The notes under the pieces were generated by a model. It made no database searches and had not been told where the DNA came from. It saw only the letters and a program-made list of their open reading frames with translations. From positions 124,001 to 188,000 of the forward strand of contig JABLXK010000006.1 of the NCBI GenBank assembly GCA_013178095.1: a DNA stretch of 64,000 nt, written 5' to 3'. Source of the DNA: Anaerolineae bacterium. GTDB taxonomy: Bacteria > Chloroflexota > Anaerolineae > Anaerolineales > Anaerolineaceae. Shown here one piece after another: positions 8,798-17,619 of this stretch (position 1 is the stretch's first letter; every line of letters starts with the position of its first letter). Both the position numbers and the translations under genes were made by a program.

Positions 8798-9520
8798 TTA
8801 ATCGTGCGCGCCTTTGCTGTTGACCGAACCCAGCCCGCTCACGTTCTGGCTCACCTGCGGGTTTTCCCCGAAATAGGAAATCGAGCCCACACCGGTCACG
8901 TTCACATCCAGCGAGCCTTCCGCCCAGACTATCGCGCTGCCGGCACCAGTCAGCAGGATTTCGGCGTTGTTGCTGCGCAAATCACCGGCCTCGTAACTGC
9001 CAACGCCGCTGATGTTCACCTGCTGATTGTCCACTTCTCCGGCTACCACGATTGCGCCGGCCGAGGTCAGGTTGATATCCAGATTATCGGCGGAAAGATG
9101 GTCGATTTCCACGCTGCCCGCGCCGGTCAGGTCGACTTCCAGGTCGTCGGTGTCGAGCTTGAGAATTTTGATCGCGCCCGCGCCGGATAAAGAAACCTTA
9201 TTCAGGTCTTTCACAGTCAGCGTAAAGGTCACGCGTTCGATGGGCGCACCGATAAATCCGCGCCGCGTGCTGATGATCAGCTCATTGTTCTCGACCTCGG
9301 TGGTCACGTAGCGCAGATAATCGCGCGGGGCCTCGATCGAAAGGGATTCTTCGCTGCCCTGCTGGATGATGAATTCGCCGAAGGTTTCAATGCGAATGCG
9401 ATTGAAACCACTGACTTCTTCCTGGCGGGTTTGCAGGCTGGAATCAGCGCAGCCGGTCAACAGCGCGGTCAGCAGGATCGCCAGGATCAACACGGCGGGG
9501 ATTGCGGTTTTATTGTTCAT
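8798..9520 (-). CDS. GIN-domain (DUF2807) lipoprotein
   Basis: A lipoprotein with lipobox LLTGC (Cys24), followed by a right-handed beta-helix-like GIN/head domain (DUF2807). Repeated turns contain LTGAGSVE, LTSAGAIVV and ISGVGSYEAG. The family is widespread in Bacteroidota and Chloroflexota; it is described as a putative adhesin head but has no firm function. The gene is followed by a terminator and is probably monocistronic or in a loose minus-strand unit with the small membrane-protein genes upstream. Confidence 0.83.
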   Translation of the reverse strand: MNNKTAIPAVLILAILLTALLTGCADSSLQTRQEEVSGFNRIRIETFGEFIIQQGSEESLSIEAPRDYLRYVTTEVENNELIISTRRGFIGAPIERVTFTLTVKDLNKVSLSGAGAIKILKLDTDDLEVDLTGAGSVEIDHLSADNLDINLTSAGAIVVAGEVDNQQVNISGVGSYEAGDLRSNNAEILLTGAGSAIVWAEGSLDVNVTGVGSISYFGENPQVSQNVSGLGSVNSKGAHD

Positions 9521-9590
9521 TTCTCACCTCAAAAGCCAAACCAAATTTGTTCTTGTGCAATATATACGCACAAACCGGCGTTTGGATGTG

Positions 9591-9842
9591 TTACGCTTTG
9601 GGTTCTTTATTATCGCTGTCCTGTGTTTTTTCCTTTTCCTTGGCGCGGCGGTTGCGGTCGTAACGCATCAGTACGATCAAGTAGTTGACCAGCGCCGCCA
9701 CCAGCAGCAGCCAGCGCACCACCGGCACCCACCAGCCGGTATGCGTTGAGATCATCTGGCTGATCAGCATGAGGATCAAACCAAAAACCAGCCAACCGGC
9801 GTAATCTTTTTCTGGAAGAATATCTTTAAACTTTAGCGGCAT
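9591..9842 (-). CDS. Small two-TM membrane protein
   Basis: 83 aa with two hydrophobic segments (about residues 16-32 and 37-60) and a highly charged C-terminal tail (RNRRAKEKEK and then acidic residues). No family recognised. It lies in the same direction as two neighbouring TM/zinc-ribbon genes, with a 30-bp gap, so co-transcription is plausible. Confidence 0.62.
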   Translation of the reverse strand: MPLKFKDILPEKDYAGWLVFGLILMLISQMISTHTGWWVPVVRWLLLVAALVNYLIVLMRYDRNRRAKEKEKTQDSDNKEPKA

Positions 9843-9872
9843 GTCGACCTCTGGAGGAACAGAATGGGGTAA

Positions 9873-10163
9873 TTATAACTTTCTACCGCAATACTGGCAG
9901 GCCGCCGCTCCCGGCGGGTTGCTTCCCCCGCAAGCCGGGCAGGGTTGCTGGGCAATATTTTCCGTTTTACTGGTGTCGGAAGGATTTGAACCGCCTGCAT
10001 GATCCACCGACGGGATTTTTTGTTCCAGTGTCTCAATCCTCTGCATGGAGTCTTGCATAACCTGCGTGCCGCGCCGCAGAAAGAGCAGCATGACCAGGCC
10101 GGTGATCAGGAAAAATCCCACGCAAGCCATTGGAAATAGCAGAAAACCGGTAATTACTCGCAT
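9873..10163 (-). CDS. Membrane-anchored zinc-ribbon protein
   Basis: 96 aa with an N-terminal transmembrane segment (about residues 5-30), a short coiled linker, and a C-terminal zinc ribbon with CPACGG and CQYCGRK as the two Cys pairs. This is the architecture of the small zinc-ribbon membrane proteins common in Chloroflexota. Function unknown. Its start lies inside the end of the upstream gene, which has the same TM-ribbon architecture, so the two look like tandem paralogues. An AAAGGA site precedes the ATG. Confidence 0.65.
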   Translation of the reverse strand: MRVITGFLLFPMACVGFFLITGLVMLLFLRRGTQVMQDSMQRIETLEQKIPSVDHAGGSNPSDTSKTENIAQQPCPACGGSNPPGAAACQYCGRKL

Positions 10164-10458
10164 TGTCCATCCTTTGTATTTGGGTCGAGGCGCTTCCGCA
10201 CGCGCCGCAAAACGCCTGGCTGCGCGGATTTTCCGCCTCGCAGCTTGGGCAGTGGATCATCACATTGTTGCCCTGCCCGGCGTGCGCGGAAGCCGGATTT
10301 AAGAATTCTCTAAAACTTCCCAACTTCCCGCCGGTTTTACAGCGCCGCAGTATATCGCAGATATCTTCCAACCGCTGCAGGATCACCAGCAGGATTGGGA
10401 TGAGCACCAGGGCGGCGGCTATCAGAGCGCGCGTGGCGGGGGAGAGGTCCGTTTCCAT
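10033..10458 (-). CDS. Second TM plus zinc-ribbon protein, overlapping its paralogue
   Basis: The convincing part runs from METDLSPATRAL (10458): one transmembrane helix at about residues 12-28, then a zinc ribbon with CPSCEAEN and FCGACG. The frame stays open to 10033, which overlaps the downstream 96-aa gene by about 130 bp. The overlapped tail has no recognisable character. Either the true protein carries an uninformative tail, or a frameshift near 10170 joins the two genes into one TM-ribbon-TM-ribbon protein. The minus-strand frame upstream of 10458 is antisense to rarA and is not part of this gene. Confidence 0.5.
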   Translation of the reverse strand: METDLSPATRALIAAALVLIPILLVILQRLEDICDILRRCKTGGKLGSFREFLNPASAHAGQGNNVMIHCPSCEAENPRSQAFCGACGSASTQIQRMDNASNYRFSAISNGLRGIFPDHRPGHAALSAARHAGYARLHAED

Positions 10459-10578
10459 CGAGAATATTGTATCGTAATCGGCATATCCCCGGCAGATGAG
10501 CCGCTGCCATTCTTGATATAATTGGACATAAGTTCTAATAAGCGTGTTCCCCAATTGTACCGGAAAGTGGAGGCAAAT

Positions 10579-11907
10579 ATGGACCTGTTCGATCATGCCA
10601 TGCAAGAATCTTTGCAGCGCGAAGCGCCGCTGGCGGCGCGCATGCGCCCGCGCACGCTGGACGAATTTGTCGGGCAGAACGATATCATCGGCGAAGGCCG
10701 CCTGCTGCGGCGCGCTATCGAAGCCGACCGCCTGTTTTCCTCCATCATCCTGTGCGGTCCGCCAGGATCGGGGAAAACCACCCTGGCGCAATTGATCGCC
10801 AACTACAGCCAGTCGCACTTTTCCACGATTTCGGCTGTCATGGCCGGCAAGAGCGAATTGAAAGAGGTGATCGATGAGGCGCGCGAACACCGCCGCCTGT
10901 ACCGCAAACGCACCATCCTGTTCGTGGATGAAGTCCACCGCTGGAATCGCGCCCAGCAGGATGCCCTGCTGCCCAACATCGAAAACGGTTTGATCATCCT
11001 GATCGGCGCCACCACCCAGAATCCGTATTTTGACGTTATCCCGGCCCTGGTCTCGCGTTCGCGCATCTTTATGCTCAAATCACTCAGCGAGGAGGATTTA
11101 GGCAAACTGTTCGACCGCGCGCTTTCAGATCCGCAGCGCGGGTATGGCGGCAAGCCGGTTCAAATTTCCCCCGAAGCACGCTCGCATTTGCTGCGCATGT
11201 CCAACGGCGACGCGCGCAGCCTGCTGAACGCGCTTGAACTGGCGGTCGAATCCACCAAACCGGACGCGCAAGGCGTAATCCAAATCGACTTGCAGGCCGC
11301 CCAGGATTCCATCCAGCAGCGCGCCATTCACTACGACAAGAATATGGATGAGCACTACGACACCATTTCCGCTTTCATCAAATCCGTGCGCGGCTCGGAC
11401 CCGGACGCCGCCCTCTACTGGCTGGCCAAGATGCTCAATGCGGGCGAAGACCCGCGTTTCATCCTGCGCCGTTTGCTGATCCTGGCGGGCGAGGATATCG
11501 GCCTGGCTGATCCGCAGGCGCTGCAAGTGGCGGCCTCGGCGGCTTATGCCTTTGAATACGTCGGCATGCCGGAGGGCATCTATCCCATCACCGAAGCCAC
11601 CCTTTACCTGGCTACCGCGCCCAAATCCAACTCGGCCGGCGCGTATTTCGAAGCCGCCAAACTGATCCAGCAGGAAGGCGCCAAATCGGTGCCGGTTCAT
11701 TTGATGGATGCCAACCGCGACGCCAAAGGCTTCGGGCACGGCAAGGGTTACCAATACCCGCACAGTTTCCCCGGGCATTACGTCGAGCAGCAATACCTGC
11801 CGGACGAGGTGCTCGGCCGCCATTTTTACCAGCCCTCCGAAGAAGGCCGCGAGGCGGAGATCAAAGCCCGCATGCAAAAACTGCGTTCGTGCAGTCAGAA
11901 TAGATAA
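10579..11907 (+). CDS. rarA: Replication-associated recombination protein A (AAA+ ATPase)
   Basis: The RarA/MgsA/WRNIP1-family AAA+ ATPase acts at stalled replication forks and single-strand gaps with SSB. Walker A is GPPGSGKTT, Walker B is ILFVDEVHRW, and the sensor IGATTQNPYF is clear. The C-terminal tetramerisation and winged domains end in the family-typical YPHSFPGHYVEQQYLP region. The start at ATG 10579 is preferred: it has GGAGG 6 bp upstream, and a TATAAT box at 10517-10522 overlaps the alternative TTG start at 10522. Length 442 aa is normal. Confidence 0.93.
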   Translation: MDLFDHAMQESLQREAPLAARMRPRTLDEFVGQNDIIGEGRLLRRAIEADRLFSSIILCGPPGSGKTTLAQLIANYSQSHFSTISAVMAGKSELKEVIDEAREHRRLYRKRTILFVDEVHRWNRAQQDALLPNIENGLIILIGATTQNPYFDVIPALVSRSRIFMLKSLSEEDLGKLFDRALSDPQRGYGGKPVQISPEARSHLLRMSNGDARSLLNALELAVESTKPDAQGVIQIDLQAAQDSIQQRAIHYDKNMDEHYDTISAFIKSVRGSDPDAALYWLAKMLNAGEDPRFILRRLLILAGEDIGLADPQALQVAASAAYAFEYVGMPEGIYPITEATLYLATAPKSNSAGAYFEAAKLIQQEGAKSVPVHLMDANRDAKGFGHGKGYQYPHSFPGHYVEQQYLPDEVLGRHFYQPSEEGREAEIKARMQKLRSCSQNR

Positions 11908-12001
11908 CTTTACATAAAGAGATCATTGAATGTAAAATTCCTTTAGGAACTTGCAGGGCAGCGCGGGGTTCCTATATCAAACAAGTCCGACGAGGTGAAG
12001 C

Positions 12002-12736
12002 ATGCAGGCTTTTTTCACGAAAGACTATACCGGCGTTTCCTTTCAGTTTTTGGGTGTGGCGCATATCGCCACCCTGTTGATCCTGATCCTGTTGAACATC
12101 TTCCTGCTGCGTTACCGCGCGAAAGATGAATCAGTCCGCAGAAAAGTGCGCCTGATCATGGCTATTGTGTTGTGGGTAAACGAAGCATCCTGGCACATTT
12201 GGAACATTGCCAACGGCACCTGGACGGTCCAGGAGCACTTGCCCTTACATGCCTGTTCGGTTCTCATTTGGCTGGCAGGTTTCATGTTGATCTTCAAAAA
12301 CTACGCCATTTATGAGTTTGTTTATTTCATGGGTATCGCCGGCGCACTGCAAGCCTTGATGACGCCCGACATCGGCATCTATGGCTTTCCGCACTTCCGT
12401 TTCGTCCAAACCTTTATCTCGCATGGCTTGTTGGTCACCTCGGCAGTATACATGACTACGGTGGAGGGTTTGCGCCCTACCTGGCGTTCGATGCTGCGCG
12501 TGATGGTGATTTCCAATATCTATATGGTTGTCATTTTCTTTGTCAACCAGTGGCTTGGCTCCAATTATTTGTTTGTGGCGCATAAACCGGTCGGTCCCAC
12601 GTTATTGGATGCCTTACCGGCCTGGCCCTGGTACTTGTTGTACATGGAAGCGCTGGCAGTGGTGATGATGCTGCTACTCTACCTGCCGTTCGCCGTGGCG
12701 GATTGGCGCCGGAAATCTCAACCGGCGGCTGCCTGA
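12002..12736 (+). CDS. TIGR02206/YwaF-family integral membrane protein
   Basis: A 244-aa polytopic protein with about seven membrane helices. The family-typical features are the N-terminal FxxxHxxxL segment and LPLHACSVLIWLAG in the middle, with conserved Trp and His residues within helices. Homologues such as Bacillus YwaF have no established function. GAGGTGAAGC precedes the ATG. It ends 8 bp from the convergent rdgB. Confidence 0.82.
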   Translation: MQAFFTKDYTGVSFQFLGVAHIATLLILILLNIFLLRYRAKDESVRRKVRLIMAIVLWVNEASWHIWNIANGTWTVQEHLPLHACSVLIWLAGFMLIFKNYAIYEFVYFMGIAGALQALMTPDIGIYGFPHFRFVQTFISHGLLVTSAVYMTTVEGLRPTWRSMLRVMVISNIYMVVIFFVNQWLGSNYLFVAHKPVGPTLLDALPAWPWYLLYMEALAVVMMLLLYLPFAVADWRRKSQPAAA

Positions 12737-12744
12737 TCGTTCTT

Positions 12745-13338
12745 TTATAAATTCCTGAAAACCGGAAGAATTCCCAGAACCGCTTTAGCCCGATGGCTGA
12801 TGCGGTTCTTTTCATTCAAAGAAAGCTCCGCCATGGTGCGTCCCAATTGGGAAAACAAGAAGATGGGATCGTAGCCGAAACCCTGGCTGCCGCGTTCTTC
12901 GGGGATGATCTCGCCGGTGCAGGCATCTTCATAAGAGTAGAACTTACCGGATGGCAGCGCCAGCGCCACCGCGCACACAAAGCGGGCTTCCCAGGGGCGG
13001 GGATAGTTTTTTAATTTTGAAAGCAGAAATTGGCGCCGTTCGTGATCGCTGGCATTATGCGAGCCGGTGAAACGCGCCGAATACAGGCCGGGCTGTCCGC
13101 CCAATGCGGCCACTTCCAGGCCGGTGTCATCCGCCAGGGCCGGGAGTTGGCTGGCCTGGCAGTAGGTTGCCGCTTTGAGTCGCGCATTCTCGAGATAGGT
13201 TTTGCCGTTCTCCTCGACCTCAATCTCCAGGTGCAGATCGTCCGGTGTGACCAGCTCGCAGTGCAGCGTATTGAGCAGCGCTGAAATTTCTTCCAGCTTG
13301 CCTTTATTCGTGGTGGCGATCAGCAATCGTTCAATCAT
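12745..13338 (-). CDS. rdgB: Non-canonical purine NTP pyrophosphatase (RdgB/HAM1)
   Basis: It hydrolyses dITP, XTP and related damaged nucleotides to monophosphates, keeping them out of DNA. The N-terminal TTNKGKLEEI, the central LADDTGLEV and GLYSARF segments and the C-terminal SHRAKAV are all family hallmarks. Length 197 aa is normal. The start region is divergent from the yceD-sigma operon. A second house-cleaning NTPase family member, Maf, lies at 21783. Confidence 0.93.
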   Translation of the reverse strand: MIERLLIATTNKGKLEEISALLNTLHCELVTPDDLHLEIEVEENGKTYLENARLKAATYCQASQLPALADDTGLEVAALGGQPGLYSARFTGSHNASDHERRQFLLSKLKNYPRPWEARFVCAVALALPSGKFYSYEDACTGEIIPEERGSQGFGYDPIFLFSQLGRTMAELSLNEKNRISHRAKAVLGILPVFRNL

Positions 13339-13373
13339 TGAATGTTAAAATTTATGAATATTATTAAATAAAC

Positions 13374-13402
13374 TTGACGCGTAAATTTGCGCGTGCTATA
13401 AT
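13374..13402 (+). promoter_or_regulatory. Near-consensus sigma-70 promoter for the yceD-sigma operon
   Basis: TTGACG (13374-13379), a 17-bp spacer, then TATAAT (13397-13402). The leader to the GTG start at 13436 is about 27 nt. Confidence 0.85.
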
Positions 13403-13435
13403 CGGTCAAATTATACTAATTTTAGTGGAATTATC

Positions 13436-13984
13436 GTGAATACGGCTGAGCGAATTTTTCGGATTAATGTGGGGTTTCTGATCAACCAGCCCATTGGTTA
13501 CAATCGCGATATTCCGTTTGAACTTGACCGATTTACCTTTGATGATATCTTGGCGGTGGAATGCTTGCGGGGAAATCTCAATATCAGCCGCACACAAAGC
13601 GGACTGCGCATCCAGGGAAATTTTTCGGCTGCCACCCATGCGGAGTGCGGGCGCTGCCTGGAGGATTTCGGCCTTCAGCTGGAAACCGAATTCGAAGAAA
13701 TCTTCACCTACGAACATAATCCGCTTTCAGAAGAGGAGCTGATCATACCGGAGGATGGCAATATCGATTTCGAACCTTATATCCGGGATTACCTGCTGCT
13801 GGAGGTTCCCATTAATCCGGTATGCAAACCGGACTGCCGCGGGTTATGTGATATTTGCGGTGAAAATTTGAATATGCGTGAATGCGGGCATGCGCACGAA
13901 CAGCCGGCCGCGCCGATAGCCGCTGCGATGAAATCCATTGCAGGAAGCCTGCTTCCTGATAAAAAAACACCAATCAGCGATTGA
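13436..13984 (+). CDS. YceD/DUF177-family protein
   Basis: A DUF177 protein with the family's Cys features: CGRCLEDF in the centre and a C-terminal CKPDCRGLCDICG cluster that could bind metal. In many bacteria yceD precedes rpmF (ribosomal protein L32) and is linked to 23S rRNA or ribosome biogenesis. Here rpmF is not next; a primary-type sigma factor gene follows 11 bp downstream. The start is GTG at 13436. A consensus promoter lies upstream. Confidence 0.85.
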   Translation: MNTAERIFRINVGFLINQPIGYNRDIPFELDRFTFDDILAVECLRGNLNISRTQSGLRIQGNFSAATHAECGRCLEDFGLQLETEFEEIFTYEHNPLSEEELIIPEDGNIDFEPYIRDYLLLEVPINPVCKPDCRGLCDICGENLNMRECGHAHEQPAAPIAAAMKSIAGSLLPDKKTPISD

Positions 13985-13995
13985 GGAGGGATGCG

Positions 13996-15153
13996 ATGAA
14001 GGCAGCTTATCCGGAAAACAATGATCAAGATACACTCCTGGACATGCTGCTTGAGCGGGGGGAGCTGGAGGAGATTATCCCGCGCAGCGGTGCGTTCTCC
14101 GAGAAACTGGATCAGGAAATAGTGGAATTGGATGAACCGGGGGTGGATATTCTTTATGTCGAAGATGAACTTGATTCTGACAACGACGACCCGCTGACGA
14201 TGAATGCAGAAATCGACCAGGCGTTGAACTATGAACGCGTTCCGAGCGAAGATACCATCAGCCTTTACCTGCGGGAAATGTCGCGGGTTCCGCTGCTGAA
14301 CATGGAACAGGAAGTCAACCTGGCCAAACGCTACGAAGCCGGAAAAGCCGCGCGCGCGAAACTGATCAAGCTGAATGAAACCGCCCCGGAGAAAAAACGG
14401 GTGGAGATGGAGCGGATTGTTGAGGATGGCTTGCTGGCCCGCGAACATCTGATCAAAGCTAATACCCGCCTGGTGGTCAGCGTTGCCAAACGCTATAACA
14501 GCCGCGGCGTTCCTTTCCTTGACCTGATCCAGGAAGGCAACCTGGGTTTGATGAAAGCGGTTGAAAAATATGACTATCGCAAAGGTTTTCGATTTTCAAC
14601 CTACGCCACCTGGTGGATCCGCCAAACCATTACACGCGCCATTGCCGATCAGGGCCGCACCATCCGCGTTCCTGTCCACATGGTGGATCGCATCCGCGTG
14701 ATGTACAAGCGCACACATGAACTCGAGCAGACGCTGGGGCGCGAACCCAGCGTGGATGAACTGGCCGATTCCCTAAAGATTCCCAAGCAGAAACTGGAAT
14801 GGATGATCCGCGTTTCCTGGTTGCCGCTTTCACTGGAAACGCCCATCAACGAAGATGAAGACGAATCCGAATTGGGCAATTTCATCGAGGATCAGGACAC
14901 TCCCACTCCCAGCCAAAGCGTTTACACCAAGCTATTGAGCGAAAAAATCAATGAGATCCTCGACAGCCTGCCATATCGCGAGGCACGTATCCTGCGCCTG
15001 CGTTTTGGATTGGAGAACGGCCGTTACTACACGTTGGAAGAGGTCGGCAAGAAATTCGGGCTGACCCGTGAGCGCATCCGTCAGATCGAAACCAAGGCGC
15101 TGCGCCGGCTGCGACATCCGCGCCGATCGCACCAGTTGCGCGAATATTTGTAG
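13996..15153 (+). CDS. rpoD: RNA polymerase sigma factor, RpoD/SigA family
   Basis: A group 1/2 sigma-70 factor. Region 1.2 begins at SLYLREMSRVPLL. Region 2 contains RLVVSVAKRYNSRGVPFLDL and the core-binding and -10-recognition helix ending in FSTYATWWIRQ. Region 3 follows RTIRVPVHMVDRI, and region 4 ends with the -35 helix GLTRERIRQIETKAL. Only a short acidic stretch replaces region 1.1. ATG 13996 is preferred because GAGGAGGG is just upstream; an in-frame TTG at 13981 would place that site inside the gene. Chloroflexota often carry several RpoD-like paralogues, so whether this is the main housekeeping factor is not decided here. Confidence 0.9.
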   Translation: MKAAYPENNDQDTLLDMLLERGELEEIIPRSGAFSEKLDQEIVELDEPGVDILYVEDELDSDNDDPLTMNAEIDQALNYERVPSEDTISLYLREMSRVPLLNMEQEVNLAKRYEAGKAARAKLIKLNETAPEKKRVEMERIVEDGLLAREHLIKANTRLVVSVAKRYNSRGVPFLDLIQEGNLGLMKAVEKYDYRKGFRFSTYATWWIRQTITRAIADQGRTIRVPVHMVDRIRVMYKRTHELEQTLGREPSVDELADSLKIPKQKLEWMIRVSWLPLSLETPINEDEDESELGNFIEDQDTPTPSQSVYTKLLSEKINEILDSLPYREARILRLRFGLENGRYYTLEEVGKKFGLTRERIRQIETKALRRLRHPRRSHQLREYL

Positions 15154-15157
15154 AGAT

Positions 15158-15934
15158 TTACTTTCCAATCATCTGGCTGTTGAAAAAATCGTGCAGAATC
15201 GGAGTGATGAGCGCGGTTTTTTCATAGATCAACATATGCCCGCAGCCGGGTAAAACAGTCAGGGAAGCATGCGGCAGCGAATACGCCATTTCACGCGCCG
15301 CGCAGGTGCTGACTACGGCGTCATCAGCGCCGTTGATCAGGATCACCGGGCAATTTACTTTTTCCCAGCCTGCGGGCAGGGAGTAATTCAGGCAGATCTG
15401 CAAATCCATCCATAAAACGCCGGGGTCGATTTTTGCCAGCGGTTCCAGAATTTTCCGCCGTTCAGCTTGCGGATAAGCGGGGTTGAAAACCAGACGGTTG
15501 AAAATCTCAATGAATTGCGTTTGATGATTGAAATTGCGCAAAGCGTCCAGCAAAGCAGCCGGAAACGAGAAACGGCTGCCGCCGGCCAGCAATGCCATGC
15601 CTTGCACCTGTGTTGGATAAGCACGCGCGTAAGCGGCCGCCAGGGCTGCTCCCAGTGAATAGCCGATCAATGCCATCTTTCGGATGGCGCATTCCCGAAA
15701 GAAAGTATGCAGGGCGCTGACCAGGGCTTCCAGGCTTTGACAGGCAGAACCGCCGGATTGTCCATGACCGGGCAAGTCCAGCGCGATCACGTTACAACCG
15801 CGCATGCGGCGGATCTCAACCGGCCAGGCCAGGTGGCTGCCGCCGCTGCCATGCAGCAGCACCAACGGTACTGAATTTTCAGTTTCGCTGTTATTTTTGT
15901 ATTGCCGGTAAAAGAGTTCGCTGCAGCAGGGCAT
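15158..15934 (-). CDS. Alpha/beta hydrolase
   Basis: A soluble alpha/beta-fold hydrolase. The oxyanion-hole motif is LLHGSGGSHLAW, the nucleophile elbow GYSLGAAL (Ser), the acid Asp lies in INGADDAVV, and the catalytic His in LPGCGHMLIYE. 258 aa, no signal peptide. Substrate unknown; esterase, C-C hydrolase and thioesterase all fit. It is 15 bp downstream of elp3 on the same strand, so probably co-transcribed. It ends 4 bp from the convergent sigma factor gene. Confidence 0.86.
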   Translation of the reverse strand: MPCCSELFYRQYKNNSETENSVPLVLLHGSGGSHLAWPVEIRRMRGCNVIALDLPGHGQSGGSACQSLEALVSALHTFFRECAIRKMALIGYSLGAALAAAYARAYPTQVQGMALLAGGSRFSFPAALLDALRNFNHQTQFIEIFNRLVFNPAYPQAERRKILEPLAKIDPGVLWMDLQICLNYSLPAGWEKVNCPVILINGADDAVVSTCAAREMAYSLPHASLTVLPGCGHMLIYEKTALITPILHDFFNSQMIGK

Positions 15935-15949
15935 TTTTCTTGAGGCAGT

Positions 15950-17575
15950 TCAGGCCAGCTTTTTGGTCATGTAAAGGTGTTCTTTGACAAACCCGCGTTT
16001 TTCGTAATACAAGCTGGTGCCGATTGCGGCGATCACTGCCAGCCTGGAGAACCCGTTTTTTATTGCGGTTTGTTCGGCTTCCTTCAGCAAAGCCGTTCCC
16101 AGTCCGCTATGTTGGGCGGCGCCGGCTTGCTCGCTGCCGACCTCCAGCGACTGCCCATAGATGTGCACCTCGCGGATCAACGCCGTTCCGCGCAGTTCCG
16201 GGATTGCAGCGTAGAGCGCTTCGCGCTGCGGCCGGCGGGCGGGCGGAAAATCGGAGGAAGGCAGCGAGAGCCGCAGATAACCCGCCAATTGATCGTCGAC
16301 CGTCGAGAAATGGATGAAGTGCTCCTCCGCGTCAGCCGGATGGTAGATAAAATCACCCATAGTTAATTGATCGGCTTTCACCGGTTTACCGCGGATCTCG
16401 CGGCAGCGGATGCAGCGGCAGCGCTGGCCGCGCCGCTCCAGCGCCTGCATCACGTCCAAACGCAGGCTCGAACGACGGCTGCCGGCTTGGATGTAGCTTG
16501 CCGGTATGTCGCGGATGATGCGGTTGACCCGCGAGTAGACCGGGATGTGCGGTTTGATATCCGCGATTAATTCCACCAATTGTTCGGTGCTGTATGGCTG
16601 GTAACGACCCTCCTGCCAAAAGGCATACAACGGCGCTTCGCGCAGCAGTTGGGTGGGGTAGATTTTAATCTCATCCGGGCAAAAACCGCCCGACCACATT
16701 TTTAGGAAATCCGCGCGGTCCGAATCCGGCGTGGCGCCCAACAGATTGGGCATCCAGTGCAGCACGATCTTGAAACCGGCTGCGCGCAGCAGGGCGCAGG
16801 CATCCAGCGTCGCCTGTACGTCGTGCCCGCGGCAATTCAACCGCAGGATTTCATCATCGAAACTTTGCGCGCCCATCTGCACTTTCGTAACGCCTAGGGA
16901 GCGCATGAATGCCAATTCAGCAGAGTTGATGGTATCCGGGCGCGTTTCAACCACCAATCCCACATTGCGACTGCCGGCGGTTTGGTTGATTGTTTGGGCT
17001 TCTTCAAGCGAACCGCTCTCGCGGCCGTTCATGGCATCCAGACAGCGTTTGACGAATTCTTCGCGATATTCCACCGGATAAGCGCTCCACGAACCACCCA
17101 GGATGAGCAATTCGATCTTGTCAATGGGGTGCCCGATGGCCAGGTAGGAATCCAGGCGGGATTTCACTTGCAGATAAGGATCGAAATTGTTCTGGAATGC
17201 CCTGGCTGCTCCGGGTTCCTCGCGCAGGTAGCTTTTGGGGAGCTGCCGGTCGTCGGGGCAGAACAGACATTCTCCCGGGCAATCGTGCGGTTCGGTCAAC
17301 ACGGTCACCGTGGAGACACCCGAGAGTGAACGCACCGGTTTCATGCGAATGCGCGCCAGCAGCGCGGGATTTTCGGCCAGTGAACCTTGCTCAACTTTTT
17401 GCCGGTAGACGTGCACCAGCGTGTGCTTGGCGATGTAACCCCCGGCGTTGAGCGGATGGCTGCGCACGGCTTTCATCACCGGGATGCCCTGCAGAATCTC
17501 GTCCAATACCTGAGCGGCGATTTGCATCTGCTCATCGCTGTATCGGCGTGCGTTTTGCCAGGATTCTCTTTCCAT
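15950..17575 (-). CDS. elp3: Elp3-family tRNA uridine(34) acetyltransferase / radical SAM enzyme
   Basis: A single-chain bacterial Elp3. The radical-SAM domain has its 4Fe-4S cysteines at C99, C103 and C106 (CPGECLFC); a zinc-binding cluster CRCIRC lies around residue 370, and the C-terminal third is a GNAT acetyltransferase domain (GLGTALLKEAE). In archaea, Dehalococcoides and eukaryotes, Elp3 uses acetyl-CoA and SAM to make cm5U at the wobble position of tRNA. Length 541 aa is typical. It is divergent by 44 bp from a Trm9-like methyltransferase that could act on its product. Confidence 0.93.
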   Translation of the reverse strand: MERESWQNARRYSDEQMQIAAQVLDEILQGIPVMKAVRSHPLNAGGYIAKHTLVHVYRQKVEQGSLAENPALLARIRMKPVRSLSGVSTVTVLTEPHDCPGECLFCPDDRQLPKSYLREEPGAARAFQNNFDPYLQVKSRLDSYLAIGHPIDKIELLILGGSWSAYPVEYREEFVKRCLDAMNGRESGSLEEAQTINQTAGSRNVGLVVETRPDTINSAELAFMRSLGVTKVQMGAQSFDDEILRLNCRGHDVQATLDACALLRAAGFKIVLHWMPNLLGATPDSDRADFLKMWSGGFCPDEIKIYPTQLLREAPLYAFWQEGRYQPYSTEQLVELIADIKPHIPVYSRVNRIIRDIPASYIQAGSRRSSLRLDVMQALERRGQRCRCIRCREIRGKPVKADQLTMGDFIYHPADAEEHFIHFSTVDDQLAGYLRLSLPSSDFPPARRPQREALYAAIPELRGTALIREVHIYGQSLEVGSEQAGAAQHSGLGTALLKEAEQTAIKNGFSRLAVIAAIGTSLYYEKRGFVKEHLYMTKKLA

Positions 17576-17605
17576 TTATTTATATTCTCCATCCTTCGAA
17601 ACCGC

Positions 17606-17611
17606 TATAAT
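17606..17611 (+). promoter_or_regulatory. -10 box placed for a leaderless transcript
   Basis: A perfect TATAAT ends 8 nt before the ATG at 17620. Initiation 7-8 nt past the box would put the start codon at or very near the 5' end. There is no Shine-Dalgarno sequence. The -35 match is poor. Confidence 0.5.
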
Positions 17612-17619
17612 GAAATTGT

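Noticed and set aside
10459-10938. Upstream part of the minus-strand frame ending at 10033
   Set aside because: It is antisense to rarA. Only the part from 10458 downward has a start, a TM helix and a zinc ribbon.
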